A DNA stretch of 64,000 nucleotides, taken from NCBI RefSeq assembly GCF_000768065.1, contig NZ_JRKM01000001.1, positions 3,206,001 to 3,270,000 on the forward strand, read 5' to 3'. Origin of the DNA: Aquabacterium sp. NJ1. Its GTDB lineage: Bacteria > Pseudomonadota > Gammaproteobacteria > Burkholderiales > Burkholderiaceae_C. Below the pieces are notes generated by a model, which was given only the letters and a program-made list of their open reading frames with translations, was not told where the DNA came from and did no database searches. Position numbers and translations under genes: made by a program. Position 1 is the first letter of the stretch. Every line of letters begins with the position of its first letter. Shown one piece after another: positions 8,757 through 16,589 of the stretch.

Positions 8757-11700
8757 TCAATCCCAGCTGCGGTAGGCCGTGCCGCGTGTGCCCAAGGGGC
8801 GGTGGCAGCCGGATTGAGAGCAGTCGGTGACACCGGTCTTTTGTCTGTGGGTCAGCGACTTGCGCTCCATGCTGCCCAGATAGGCCGTACCGGCGTTGTG
8901 GCAGGCATAACACCAGCCTGATCCGCTGCCCTGGCTGTTGTTGTGGTTCATCACGGCGGTGCCGAAGCCGCCCGCATTGGTGTTGGTGTGGCAGGCCTTG
9001 CAGTCCAGCGTCGCGCCATTGATCAGCTGCGTTTCAGGGATGTGGTTGTTGGGCTTGGCGGTGGCGCCGGCGCCGGCATAGGTGGGTGTGTGGCAGGTCT
9101 TGCAGGCCTGCGCGCTCACGGCCGTGTGGTTCATGGTGACGCTGGTCGTCCAGGCCTGCTGCGACTTGTGGCAGCTGTCGCACTTCACGCCGCCCACCTG
9201 GATGGGGATGTGGCTGCTGGGCTTGCCGGTGGCCGTGCTGCCGTTGTGGCAGTTGTCGCAGGTGCCCGTGCCTACCGCATTGGCGGCCGAGTGCGTGTAG
9301 GTGACGCTGGTCCACGAGGCGGTGGACTTGTGGCACGACTCGCAGTTGCTGGCAATGCCCGCGTGCAGCGCGGTGTTGGGCTTGCTGGTCAGGCCATAGG
9401 CTGCGGTGAGGTGGCAGGTGGCGCACTGCCCGATGATGCTGACATTGCTGTGGAAGCGGCCCGGGTTCCAGGCCGCGTAGCCGCTCTTGTGGCAGCTGTC
9501 GCAATTGGTGATGGCCACGCCCGTGATGGATTGATAGGGGATGTGGTTGCTGGGGCGGCCATCGGCTGGCGGGTAGGCGCCAGAGTGGCAGGTCGAACAC
9601 ACGCCTGTGACGGTGACCTGGGTGTGGTTCCACTTGGTGGGCGTCCAGCCCGTGGTGTTGTGGCAGCTGTAGCAGTTGGCTGTCACGGGGATGTGGCTGC
9701 CCGGCTTGCCGGTGGCGGCGCTGCCGTTGTGGCAGCTGGCGCACTGCGTGGCGGCGGTGAACTTGCTGTGGTCCACCTTGGCACCGGTCCAGCCACTGGT
9801 GTTGTGGCAGGACTCGCAGCCGCCGGTCACCGTGGCGTGCAGGCTGTCGGCGGGTTTGCTGGTCAGGCCATAAACCGAGCTGAGGTGGCAGGTGGCGCAC
9901 TGCCCGATGATGCTGACATTGCTGTGGAAGCGGCCGGGGTTCCAGGCGCTGTAGCCGCTCTTGTGGCAGCTGTCGCAGTTGGTGATGGCCGCGCCTGTGA
10001 GCGATTGATAAGGGATGTGGTTGGCGGGCCGGCCGTCCGCTGGCGGGAAGGCGCCGGAGTGGCAAGTCGAGCAGGTGCCGGCCACGGTGACCTGGGTGTG
10101 GTTCCACTTCGTGGGTGTCCAGCCGGTCACGTTGTGGCAGCTGTAGCAGTTGGCTGTCACGGGGATGTGGCTGCCCGGCTTGCCGGTGGCGGCGCTGCCG
10201 TTGTGGCAGCTGGCGCACTGCGTGGCGGCGGTGAACTTGCTGTGGTCCACCTTGGCACCGGCCCAGCCGCCCGTGTTGTGGCAGGACTCGCAGCCCCCGG
10301 TCACCGTGCTGTGGGTGGCGTCGGCGGGCTTGCTGGTCAGGCCATAGGCGCTGTTGAGGTGGCAGCTGGCGCACTGGCCCACGATGCTCACATTGCTGTG
10401 GAAGCGGCCCGGGTTCCAGCTGCTGTAGCCGCCCTTGTGGCAGCTGTCGCAGTTGCTGATGGCCACACCCGTGAGCGATTGATAGGGGATGTGGTTGCTG
10501 GGGCGGCCGTCCGCCGGCGGGAAGGCGCCGGAGTGGCAGGTCGAGCAGGTGCCGGCCACGGTGACCTGGGTGTGGTTCCACTTGGTCGGCGTCCAGCCCG
10601 TGGTGGCGTGGCAGCTGAAGCAGTTGGCTGTCACGGGGATGTGGCTGCCCGGCTTGCCGGTGGCCGTGCCGCCGTTGTGGCAGCTGGCGCACTGTGTGCT
10701 GGCATTGAAGCCGCTGTGGTCCACCTTGGCACCGGCCCAGCCGCTCGTGTTGTGGCAGGACTCGCAGTTGCCCGTCACGGTGCTGTGCGTGCTGTCATTG
10801 GGCTTGGCCGTGAGGCCATAAGCCGAACTCAGATGGCAGCTGGCGCACTGGCTGCTGATGTTGACATTGCTGTGGAAGCGCCCGGGGTTCCAGCTGCTGA
10901 AGCCACCCTTGTGGCAGCTGTCGCAGTTGCCGATGGCCACACCGCTGAGCGACTGGTAGGGGATGTGGTTGGCAGGCCGTCCATCAGCGGGCGGGAACGA
11001 GCCGGAGTGGCAGGTCGAGCAGGTGCCGGTCACGTTGACCTGGGTGTGGTTCCAGCTCGTGGGCTTCCAGCCCGTGGTGCTGTGGCAGGTGCTGCAGTTG
11101 GCCGTGACCGGGATGTGGCTGCCCGGTTTGCCCGTGGCGGTCGAGCCATTGTGGCAAGTGGCGCATTGCGTGCCCGGTTGCAGCTTGTTGTGGTCAACCT
11201 TGACGTTGCCCCAGCCCGTGCTGTTGTGGCAGGACTCGCAATTGCCCGTCACCGTGCTGTGCGTGGGTGTGGCGGGCTTGGCCGTCAGGCCAAAGGCCGA
11301 GGTGAGGTGGCAGCTGGCGCACTGGCCCGATACCGCCACGTTGGCGTGGAACAGCCCGGGGTTCCAGCTGCTGAAGCCCCCTTTGTGGCAGCTGTCGCAG
11401 TTGCCGATGGCCACGCCGCTGAGCGACTGATAAGGGATGTGGTTGGCCGGCCGCCCGTCAGCCGGCGGGAACGAACCGGAGTGGCAGGTCGAGCAGGTGC
11501 CGGCCACATTGACCTGCGTGTGGTTCCAGCTCGTGGGCTTCCAGCCGTTCACGTTGTGGCAGCTGATGCAGTTGGCCGTGACCGGGATGTGGTTGGCCGA
11601 CTTGCCGCTGGCTGTGGCGCCGTTGTGGCACGAGGCGCAGTTGGTCGACGTATTGAAGCCGCTGTGATCGGGCTTGGCGCTGGCCCAGTTGCGTGTGGTG

Positions 11701-12182
11701 TGGCAGCTGTCGCACGCGGCGCGCGTGGGGATGTGGGTGGCGGGCTTGCCCTGCGTGCGCACGCCATCGTGACAGGTCTGGCAACTGGTGCCGGGCGGCA
11801 CGCCCGTGGTGTGGCTGAAGCGCGGGTTGGTGAACGACTGCGTGCCGTGGCAGCTGTCGCAGGTCTGGGTCGTCGTGTTGGTCGGGATGTGGGTGGCGGG
11901 CATCACCACGTTGGACTTGGACAGACGCGAGCCGGTGGTGTGGCAGGTCTGGCAGTCCTTGGGCGTGCCCTTGAAGACCCCGTTGGTGTGGCAGGACTCG
12001 CATCGCAGCGTGCTGTGCGCGCCACTGAGCGGGAAGCCCGTCTTGAAGTGGTCGAACTTGCTGGTGGCGGCGCTCTGGGCCTCAGCCCGCCCGGGCACCA
12101 CACCCAGCATCAAGCCCAGAACCAGCAACAGCGCGAACGCGGCGGCTTGCATCCAGGGTTTGATGAGGTGAGTGGGTGTCAT
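8757..12182 (-). CDS. Secreted multiheme cytochrome c with 40 CXXCH motifs plus one CX4CH
   Basis: 1141 residues. After a signal peptide (about 1-36) I count 40 CXXCH motifs, the first at C61, and a final CX4CH near the C-terminus. Residues 182-971 are five repeats of exactly 158 residues, each with six hemes and recurring motifs such as HIPVTANC, WNHTQV, PPADGRP and WNPGRFH. Many extra histidines could serve as distal ligands. It is a c3/nanowire-like multiheme protein, periplasmic or exported to the surface, and probably passes electrons along a heme chain. Its start lies inside the end of the 24-heme gene; the barrel gene follows 18 bases later. A weak ribosome site precedes the ATG at 12182. 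The family is clear, but substrate and final location are inferred. Confidence 0.88.
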   Translation of the reverse strand: MTPTHLIKPWMQAAAFALLLVLGLMLGVVPGRAEAQSAATSKFDHFKTGFPLSGAHSTLRCESCHTNGVFKGTPKDCQTCHTTGSRLSKSNVVMPATHIPTNTTTQTCDSCHGTQSFTNPRFSHTTGVPPGTSCQTCHDGVRTQGKPATHIPTRAACDSCHTTRNWASAKPDHSGFNTSTNCASCHNGATASGKSANHIPVTANCISCHNVNGWKPTSWNHTQVNVAGTCSTCHSGSFPPADGRPANHIPYQSLSGVAIGNCDSCHKGGFSSWNPGLFHANVAVSGQCASCHLTSAFGLTAKPATPTHSTVTGNCESCHNSTGWGNVKVDHNKLQPGTQCATCHNGSTATGKPGSHIPVTANCSTCHSTTGWKPTSWNHTQVNVTGTCSTCHSGSFPPADGRPANHIPYQSLSGVAIGNCDSCHKGGFSSWNPGRFHSNVNISSQCASCHLSSAYGLTAKPNDSTHSTVTGNCESCHNTSGWAGAKVDHSGFNASTQCASCHNGGTATGKPGSHIPVTANCFSCHATTGWTPTKWNHTQVTVAGTCSTCHSGAFPPADGRPSNHIPYQSLTGVAISNCDSCHKGGYSSWNPGRFHSNVSIVGQCASCHLNSAYGLTSKPADATHSTVTGGCESCHNTGGWAGAKVDHSKFTAATQCASCHNGSAATGKPGSHIPVTANCYSCHNVTGWTPTKWNHTQVTVAGTCSTCHSGAFPPADGRPANHIPYQSLTGAAITNCDSCHKSGYSAWNPGRFHSNVSIIGQCATCHLSSVYGLTSKPADSLHATVTGGCESCHNTSGWTGAKVDHSKFTAATQCASCHNGSAATGKPGSHIPVTANCYSCHNTTGWTPTKWNHTQVTVTGVCSTCHSGAYPPADGRPSNHIPYQSITGVAITNCDSCHKSGYAAWNPGRFHSNVSIIGQCATCHLTAAYGLTSKPNTALHAGIASNCESCHKSTASWTSVTYTHSAANAVGTGTCDNCHNGSTATGKPSSHIPIQVGGVKCDSCHKSQQAWTTSVTMNHTAVSAQACKTCHTPTYAGAGATAKPNNHIPETQLINGATLDCKACHTNTNAGGFGTAVMNHNNSQGSGSGWCYACHNAGTAYLGSMERKSLTHRQKTGVTDCSQSGCHRPLGTRGTAYRSWD
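9270..11639 (-). repeat. Five tandem 474-bp repeats encoding six-heme modules
   Basis: Cysteine positions recur every 158 codons: the corresponding motif starts at residues 182, 340, 498, 656 and 814. The DNA copies are very similar; the stretches near 9676 and 10150, for example, are nearly identical. The frame and period are preserved exactly across all five copies, and a diverged sixth copy with a 3-residue insertion follows. The array points to recent duplication or ongoing homogenisation, and copy number may differ between strains. It is coding sequence, not a CRISPR or satellite. Confidence 0.93.
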
Positions 12183-14082
12183 GAAGGAAGGGCGGGGTAC
12201 TGCAAACGGCTACTGCAACTGCTAAATGTGAAAACTGCACATTCATTGTAGGGTCTTGTTGCTGACCCAGGCTGAAGTGTTTTTCAAGTTGTTTCCAGCC
12301 TTTGGTCGAATGGCACTGCTCGCAGCGGCCGCCGAACTGGCCGTCATGGGTGTCGTCCTTGCTGTGGCAGTCGAAGCAGCGCTGGCCCGTCTCGGCCACG
12401 GCTTTGCCTCTGGGCGCCGGCTGGGCGTGACACGCTTCACAACTCACGCGGATGTGCTCGCCGGTGAGGGGGTAAGACGTCTGCTTGTCGTGATTGAAGT
12501 CCCAGGATTTCCAGCTGCGGGTGTTGTGGCAGGTTTCGCAGCGGGCCCCGAACCGGGCCTTGTGCCGATCGTCTTTTCGGTGGCAGGCCACGCATTCGCG
12601 CTGCACGTCATTGAAACGTTTTGTTGCATGACAGGCTTTGCATTCGATGCGGTTGTGGCTTCCGGTTAACGGGAACCGTGTCTTGCCATGGTCGAACAAG
12701 GTGGTCTTCCAGTCCTTGTCGCTGTGGCATTGCGCGCATTGCTTGCCCTGCGTGCCTTCGTGCTTGTCGTCCTTCTTGTGGCAGCTGTAGCAGGCCATGT
12801 CCGTGTTGCGGAAGGCCTTGAGCCCGCCCTGGTGGCAGTCGCTGCACTTGATGGCGCTGCGCGCGTGCGCGTTGCGCAGCGCAAAGCGGGTCTTGTCATG
12901 GTCGAAGCGGCCGGCGGTGGCGCGCCAGTCGCGCTCGGAGTGGCAGTCCACACAGGCCTTGCCCAGCGTGCCTTCGTGCTTGTCGTCCTTCTTGTGGCAG
13001 GCGTAGCAGTCCATGGGCGCTTCTTTGTACATCGCGCTCTTGTGGCAGTCCTTGCAGTCTACCTTGCCGTGTTTGCCCAGCAGCGGGAAGCGCGTCTTGC
13101 CGTGGTCGAAACGGGGTGGGTCCTTCCAGCTGCTTTCGCTGTGGCAGGCCGCGCAGTCCTTGCCCAGGCTTTCCTTGTGCTTGTCGTCCTTCTTGTGGCA
13201 ATCCCAGCAGGTCTCGGGCAGCTTCTGCTTGTACAGCGTGCCGGTGTGGCAGTCGGTGCAGGCGGTCTTGCGGTGCTTGCCCTTGAGGTCGAAAGACGTG
13301 TCGGTGTCGTGGTTGAAGTTGACCGTCTTCCATGACTTGGCGCCGTGGCAGGTCTCGCACTTGGCGCCGAACTGGCCTTTGTGCTCGTCATCCTTCTTGT
13401 GGCAGCCGATGCAGGTCTTGGGCGTGTCCTTGTAGCGGCCGTTGTTGTGGCAGTCGTCGCACTTGGCCTTGGTGGCGTGTTTGTCTTCCAGCACGAAGTG
13501 GGTCTTCTTGCCGTGGTCGAAATCGGTGTTCTTCCAGCCGGTCTCGCTGTGGCAGTCCGAGCACTTGCCGCTGATGCCGCCCTTGTGCACATCGTCCTTC
13601 TTGTGGCAGCTCAGGCAGTCGCTGGCGGCTTGCCAGTACTTCTTGCCAGCGGTGTGGCACTTGTCGCAGGCTACGTCCAGGTGCTTGGCCTTGAGCCCGT
13701 AGTCGGTCTGCTTGTGGTCAAAGCGTTTGGTGTCCAGCTGCACGATTTTGGCCTGCCGGCCCTTGTGGTCGGTGTGGCAGCTGCGGCAGGTGGCGTTGGG
13801 CTGGCGGCCGTGAAAGCCCGTGTGCGCCTTCATGTCCTGGCCGACTTCCTTGTGGCAGGCCATGCACAGGGCGTCCTGGCCCTTGGGGTTGAAGCGCACA
13901 TGGCAGTTGGCGCATTCGTGCTCGACCTTGGCGTGGCCTGTGATGACCTCACCCGGCGCCAGCACGGATTCGATGGATTGTGCGTGCGCAGGCGAGCACA
14001 GGGCCGCCAACAGGGCTGCCAGCAGCAGCCCGATCAGCAAGCCGACGATCGCGCCACCGCGGCGCAGCCAGCGCAGGTTCAT
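12082..14082 (-). CDS. Secreted multiheme cytochrome c with 24 CXXCH motifs
   Basis: 666 residues with a signal peptide (about 1-34) and 24 CXXCH motifs, from CANCH near residue 57 to CEQCH near 600. From about residue 130 the chain repeats a three-heme unit of roughly 62-66 residues with the signature CHKKDDKHEG and FDHGKTRFPL, rich in lysine and histidine. It is probably the periplasmic electron carrier between the inner-membrane component and the 40-heme protein (inference from order). The last 60 or so residues have no heme motif and overlap the next gene's start by 101 bases. A one-base shift near 12280 would end the protein at 12243 instead, so the tail may reflect a frameshift or lost stop. 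Confidence 0.88.
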   Translation of the reverse strand: MNLRWLRRGGAIVGLLIGLLLAALLAALCSPAHAQSIESVLAPGEVITGHAKVEHECANCHVRFNPKGQDALCMACHKEVGQDMKAHTGFHGRQPNATCRSCHTDHKGRQAKIVQLDTKRFDHKQTDYGLKAKHLDVACDKCHTAGKKYWQAASDCLSCHKKDDVHKGGISGKCSDCHSETGWKNTDFDHGKKTHFVLEDKHATKAKCDDCHNNGRYKDTPKTCIGCHKKDDEHKGQFGAKCETCHGAKSWKTVNFNHDTDTSFDLKGKHRKTACTDCHTGTLYKQKLPETCWDCHKKDDKHKESLGKDCAACHSESSWKDPPRFDHGKTRFPLLGKHGKVDCKDCHKSAMYKEAPMDCYACHKKDDKHEGTLGKACVDCHSERDWRATAGRFDHDKTRFALRNAHARSAIKCSDCHQGGLKAFRNTDMACYSCHKKDDKHEGTQGKQCAQCHSDKDWKTTLFDHGKTRFPLTGSHNRIECKACHATKRFNDVQRECVACHRKDDRHKARFGARCETCHNTRSWKSWDFNHDKQTSYPLTGEHIRVSCEACHAQPAPRGKAVAETGQRCFDCHSKDDTHDGQFGGRCEQCHSTKGWKQLEKHFSLGQQQDPTMNVQFSHLAVAVAVCSTPPFLHDTHSPHQTLDASRRVRAVAGSGLDAGCGARAG
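12226..12242. promoter_or_regulatory. Dyad ATGTG-N7-CACAT upstream of the 40-heme gene
   Basis: A 17-base imperfect palindrome with 5-base perfect arms, 44 bases before the 40-heme start codon and within the AT-richer tail of the 24-heme gene. Its core TGTG-N7-CACA is also found before the first gene of the cluster (15155-15169). It could be the operator of an internal promoter. This is inference; one such core is expected about once per 64 kb by chance. Confidence 0.35.
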
Positions 14083-14115
14083 GGTGTCGCCTTGGTGCGC
14101 GGCCGATCCCGACGG

Positions 14116-15075
14116 TCAATAAGCATGCACGGCCACGACATGGAAGAGCGCGCACAGCACCATGATCCACACAAAGGGCACATGGGCCACGTGCCACATC
14201 GAGAACAGGCGCTCGAAGGTCTGGAACTGCGCGGCTCGCTGCACGGCCATGGCGTAATCGTCCACCTGGGCGCAGCAGGCGCGGTAGCGGGCCACGGCTT
14301 GCGTCTTGGACCAATTCTGCCCGTGTGCCGGCTCATTGGCGCCCTGCTTGATGCGTTGCTTCACCTCGGCCTTGCACTGCTGGGCCACGCGCTGGCGCTG
14401 GATGGGCAGCACGAACAGGCGCCACAGGTGGCGTGCGCCTCGCGCCGGGCCGTTTTCCAGGGCGTCACGCTCGAAGGCGTGCAGGGCTTCCAGCACACTG
14501 GGCATGGCCTGCAGGCGGCTGTCGGCGGCCTGATGCTGGTTGCTCATGGCGCTGCGCAGCCCGGCCAGGGTGGCCTTTTCGCCGCGCAGATCGGCATGCA
14601 GCCGCACATACAGGAAGCGCCCGACCACGCCGCTGAGCGCCACGATGACCATGGAAAACAACGCCACGGCCGCGTTGGTGGAGCCGATGTGAAAGGTCGA
14701 GTGCAGCAGGATCAGCCAGGGCCCCATGATGCCCAGCACCATGTGCGCCATGAACCAGTATTTGGAGGCGCCCCAGTTGTAGGTGACGCGCCAGCGCTTG
14801 CGCAAGGGGTAGGTGAACAGCAGCAGCATGGACACGCCGCCTGCGACGCCCAGCCAGTAGCCAGTGCGCGACCAGGGCGTGAACCAGCCTTGCCGCGAGA
14901 CCCACCAGGCGCTCAGCGTGAGGGCGGCCACACCGAAGTAGATGAGCAGGTCGGTGCGCAGCCGGGCACGTGCTGCGCCCAGGCCGCCCTTGGCCTCGGC
15001 CTTGCCAGCCTGGCCGGCAGAGGGCGGTGCACTGGCCGTGTCGGCCGCGTTGAAGGTGGAACTGGTGGCACTCAT
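14116..15075 (-). CDS. Inner-membrane protein with possible b-heme histidines, first gene of the multiheme cytochrome cluster
   Basis: 319 residues from the ATG at 15075. The open frame extends much further upstream, but that part is antisense to the neighbouring oxidoreductase. Five predicted membrane helices lie near 43-60, 72-88, 105-125, 134-156 and 294-318, with a long basic soluble stretch (about 157-290) between the fourth and fifth. Histidines H111, H125 and H129 in helix 3, and H295, H298, H312 and H317 in the last helix, are placed like ligands of a b-type cytochrome. It likely links quinone or the divergently encoded flavoprotein to the periplasmic 24-heme protein, whose gene follows after 33 bases. 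I do not recognise a named family, and heme binding is inference. Confidence 0.75.
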   Translation of the reverse strand: MSATSSTFNAADTASAPPSAGQAGKAEAKGGLGAARARLRTDLLIYFGVAALTLSAWWVSRQGWFTPWSRTGYWLGVAGGVSMLLLFTYPLRKRWRVTYNWGASKYWFMAHMVLGIMGPWLILLHSTFHIGSTNAAVALFSMVIVALSGVVGRFLYVRLHADLRGEKATLAGLRSAMSNQHQAADSRLQAMPSVLEALHAFERDALENGPARGARHLWRLFVLPIQRQRVAQQCKAEVKQRIKQGANEPAHGQNWSKTQAVARYRACCAQVDDYAMAVQRAAQFQTFERLFSMWHVAHVPFVWIMVLCALFHVVAVHAY

Positions 15076-15128
15076 GGGAGCCTGTGCTGCAAGCGTTGGA
15101 GGAAGGCCTGTTGAGCCTGTCGGGCCGA

Positions 15129-15169
15129 TTCTAGCCAGAGTGACCTGTTGAAAATGTGCGATTTGCACA
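15129..15169 (-). promoter_or_regulatory. Candidate promoter and operator of the multiheme/ccm unit
   Basis: On the minus strand a -10-like TAGAAT (15134-15129) lies after a weak -35 region. A 15-base dyad, TGTGCAAATCGCACA (15169-15155, perfect 5-base arms), is centred about 40 bases before the expected transcription start. That is the usual place for an activator that replaces a poor -35. The dyad could suit a CRP/FNR-family or LysR-type regulator (T-N11-A is present). It also lies 36 bases before the preferred start of the divergent gene, so one protein could control both directions. Inference from sequence only. Confidence 0.4.
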
Positions 15170-15204
15170 CGTTTAACATCGCTTACAGAATTCAGGCGGG
15201 CGGG

Positions 15205-16569
15205 ATGATCCTGGTCAGTTCGACCGAACTTCATCGCTGGCACATTCACGTCTTCATGTTGATACCTGCATATTTCGCTGTTTATGGTGGTGCGGCCGTG
15301 CTGGCCGTGGGCGTGCATCTCTTGCTGCGTCGGCGCAAGCTGCAGGCGGCCGAGCAGGCCTTGAACGCATCTCGCCAGGCGGGCCTGAACGAACCAGCCT
15401 CGCTGCACCCCGTGGTGGACCCCAATCGTTGCTTCGGCTCGGGTGCCTGTGTGAAGGCCTGCCCTGAGCAGGCGCTGGGCATCGTTGATGGCAAGGCCAC
15501 GCTGATCAACGCGTCGGCCTGCATCGGCCATGGCGCCTGCGTCACGGCCTGCCCCAGCCAGGCCTTGTCCCTGGTGTTCGGCACGGCCGAGCGTGGTGTG
15601 GACATCCCGGTGCTGAGCCAGGCGTTCGAGACCAATGTGCCGGGCATTTTCATTGCCGGTGAGCTGGGCGGCATGGGCCTGATCCGCAAGACGACCGAGC
15701 AGGGCCGCCAGGCCATGCAGGCCATACGCCAGCGCGTGGCACAAAGCCGGGCCGAGGCCCCGCTCGACGTGGTGATCGTGGGCTCTGGCCCCGCAGGCAT
15801 CTCCGCGGGCCTGAGCGCGCTGCACCACAAGCTGCGCTACGCCATCCTGGAGCAGGAAGACGCGCTGGGCGGCACCGTCTACCACTACCCGCGCAACAAG
15901 GTGGTGATGACCGCGGCCGCCAAGCTCGACATCGTCGGCAGCATGAACCTGGGCACCGAGGTGGCCAAGGAAAGCCTGCTGAGCTTCTGGCAGGGCGTGG
16001 TCAAACAGACCGGGCTGCGCTTCCAGTTCAGCGAGCGACTCGAAGGCATCGAGCAGCATGCCGATGGCAGCTTCACCGTGCGCAGCAGCAAGGCCAGTTA
16101 CCACACGAAGGCGGTCTTGCTGGCCCTGGGTCGCCGTGGTTCACCGCGCAAGCTGGATGTGCCTGGTGAAGAGCAGGCCAAGGTGGTCTACCGCCTGATC
16201 GATGCCGAGCAGTACCGCGGCCAGCGTGTGCTGGTGGTGGGTGGCGGCGACAGCGCCCTGGAAGCCGCCATCGCGCTGGCCGAAGAGCCGGGCACCACGG
16301 TGACCTTGTCCTACCGCAGCCAGGCCTTCTCGCGCGTGAAGGACAAGAACCGGCAGAAGCTCAAGCAACTGCAGGAGGCCGGACGCATCGAGGTCTGCCT
16401 GCAATCGAACGTGCTGCGCATCGAGGCGGACCAGGTGCAGTTGAAGACGCTCGAGGGCGAGCGTGCGCTGCCCAACGATGCGGTGATCGTGTGTGCGGGC
16501 GGTGTGCTGCCCACCCCGCTGCTGCAGGCCATCGGCATCCGGCTGGAGACCAAATACGGCACGGCCTGA
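15205..16569 (+). CDS. Membrane-anchored ferredoxin-domain FAD/NAD(P)H oxidoreductase
   Basis: About 454 residues from the ATG at 15205, which has an AGGCGGGCGGG stretch just upstream; a TTG at 15148 and ATG at 15256 are alternatives. After one membrane helix come two ferredoxin-like motifs (CFGSGACVKACP, CIGHGACVTACP), then a thioredoxin-reductase/YpdA-like domain with FAD motif VVIVGSGPAGISAG and NAD(P)H motif VLVVGGGDSALEAA. In both ferredoxin motifs the usual second cysteine is replaced, by Ser and by His. No CXXC disulfide site is visible. It is divergent from the multiheme cluster and plausibly exchanges electrons between cytoplasmic NAD(P)H and the membrane part of the conduit; the direction is unknown. 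I recall similar motif variants in related flavoproteins. Confidence 0.85.
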   Translation: MILVSSTELHRWHIHVFMLIPAYFAVYGGAAVLAVGVHLLLRRRKLQAAEQALNASRQAGLNEPASLHPVVDPNRCFGSGACVKACPEQALGIVDGKATLINASACIGHGACVTACPSQALSLVFGTAERGVDIPVLSQAFETNVPGIFIAGELGGMGLIRKTTEQGRQAMQAIRQRVAQSRAEAPLDVVIVGSGPAGISAGLSALHHKLRYAILEQEDALGGTVYHYPRNKVVMTAAAKLDIVGSMNLGTEVAKESLLSFWQGVVKQTGLRFQFSERLEGIEQHADGSFTVRSSKASYHTKAVLLALGRRGSPRKLDVPGEEQAKVVYRLIDAEQYRGQRVLVVGGGDSALEAAIALAEEPGTTVTLSYRSQAFSRVKDKNRQKLKQLQEAGRIEVCLQSNVLRIEADQVQLKTLEGERALPNDAVIVCAGGVLPTPLLQAIGIRLETKYGTA

Positions 16570-16589
16570 TGCGGCGCGGCCCGTGCGCC

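Noticed and set aside
9270-11639. Direct repeats as a CRISPR array or satellite
   Set aside because: The 474-base unit is wholly coding, in frame, and has no short repeat-spacer pattern.
8943-12251. A 1102-codon open frame antisense to the 40-heme gene
   Set aside because: It mirrors the repeat array: the sense frame has signal peptide and 40 heme motifs, while the antisense product is a low-complexity Val/Ala/Gly string created by codon bias and repetition.
15076-16104. N-terminal extension of the inner-membrane protein to 662 residues
   Set aside because: The added part is antisense to a clear oxidoreductase gene; the ATG at 15075 gives a sensible start.
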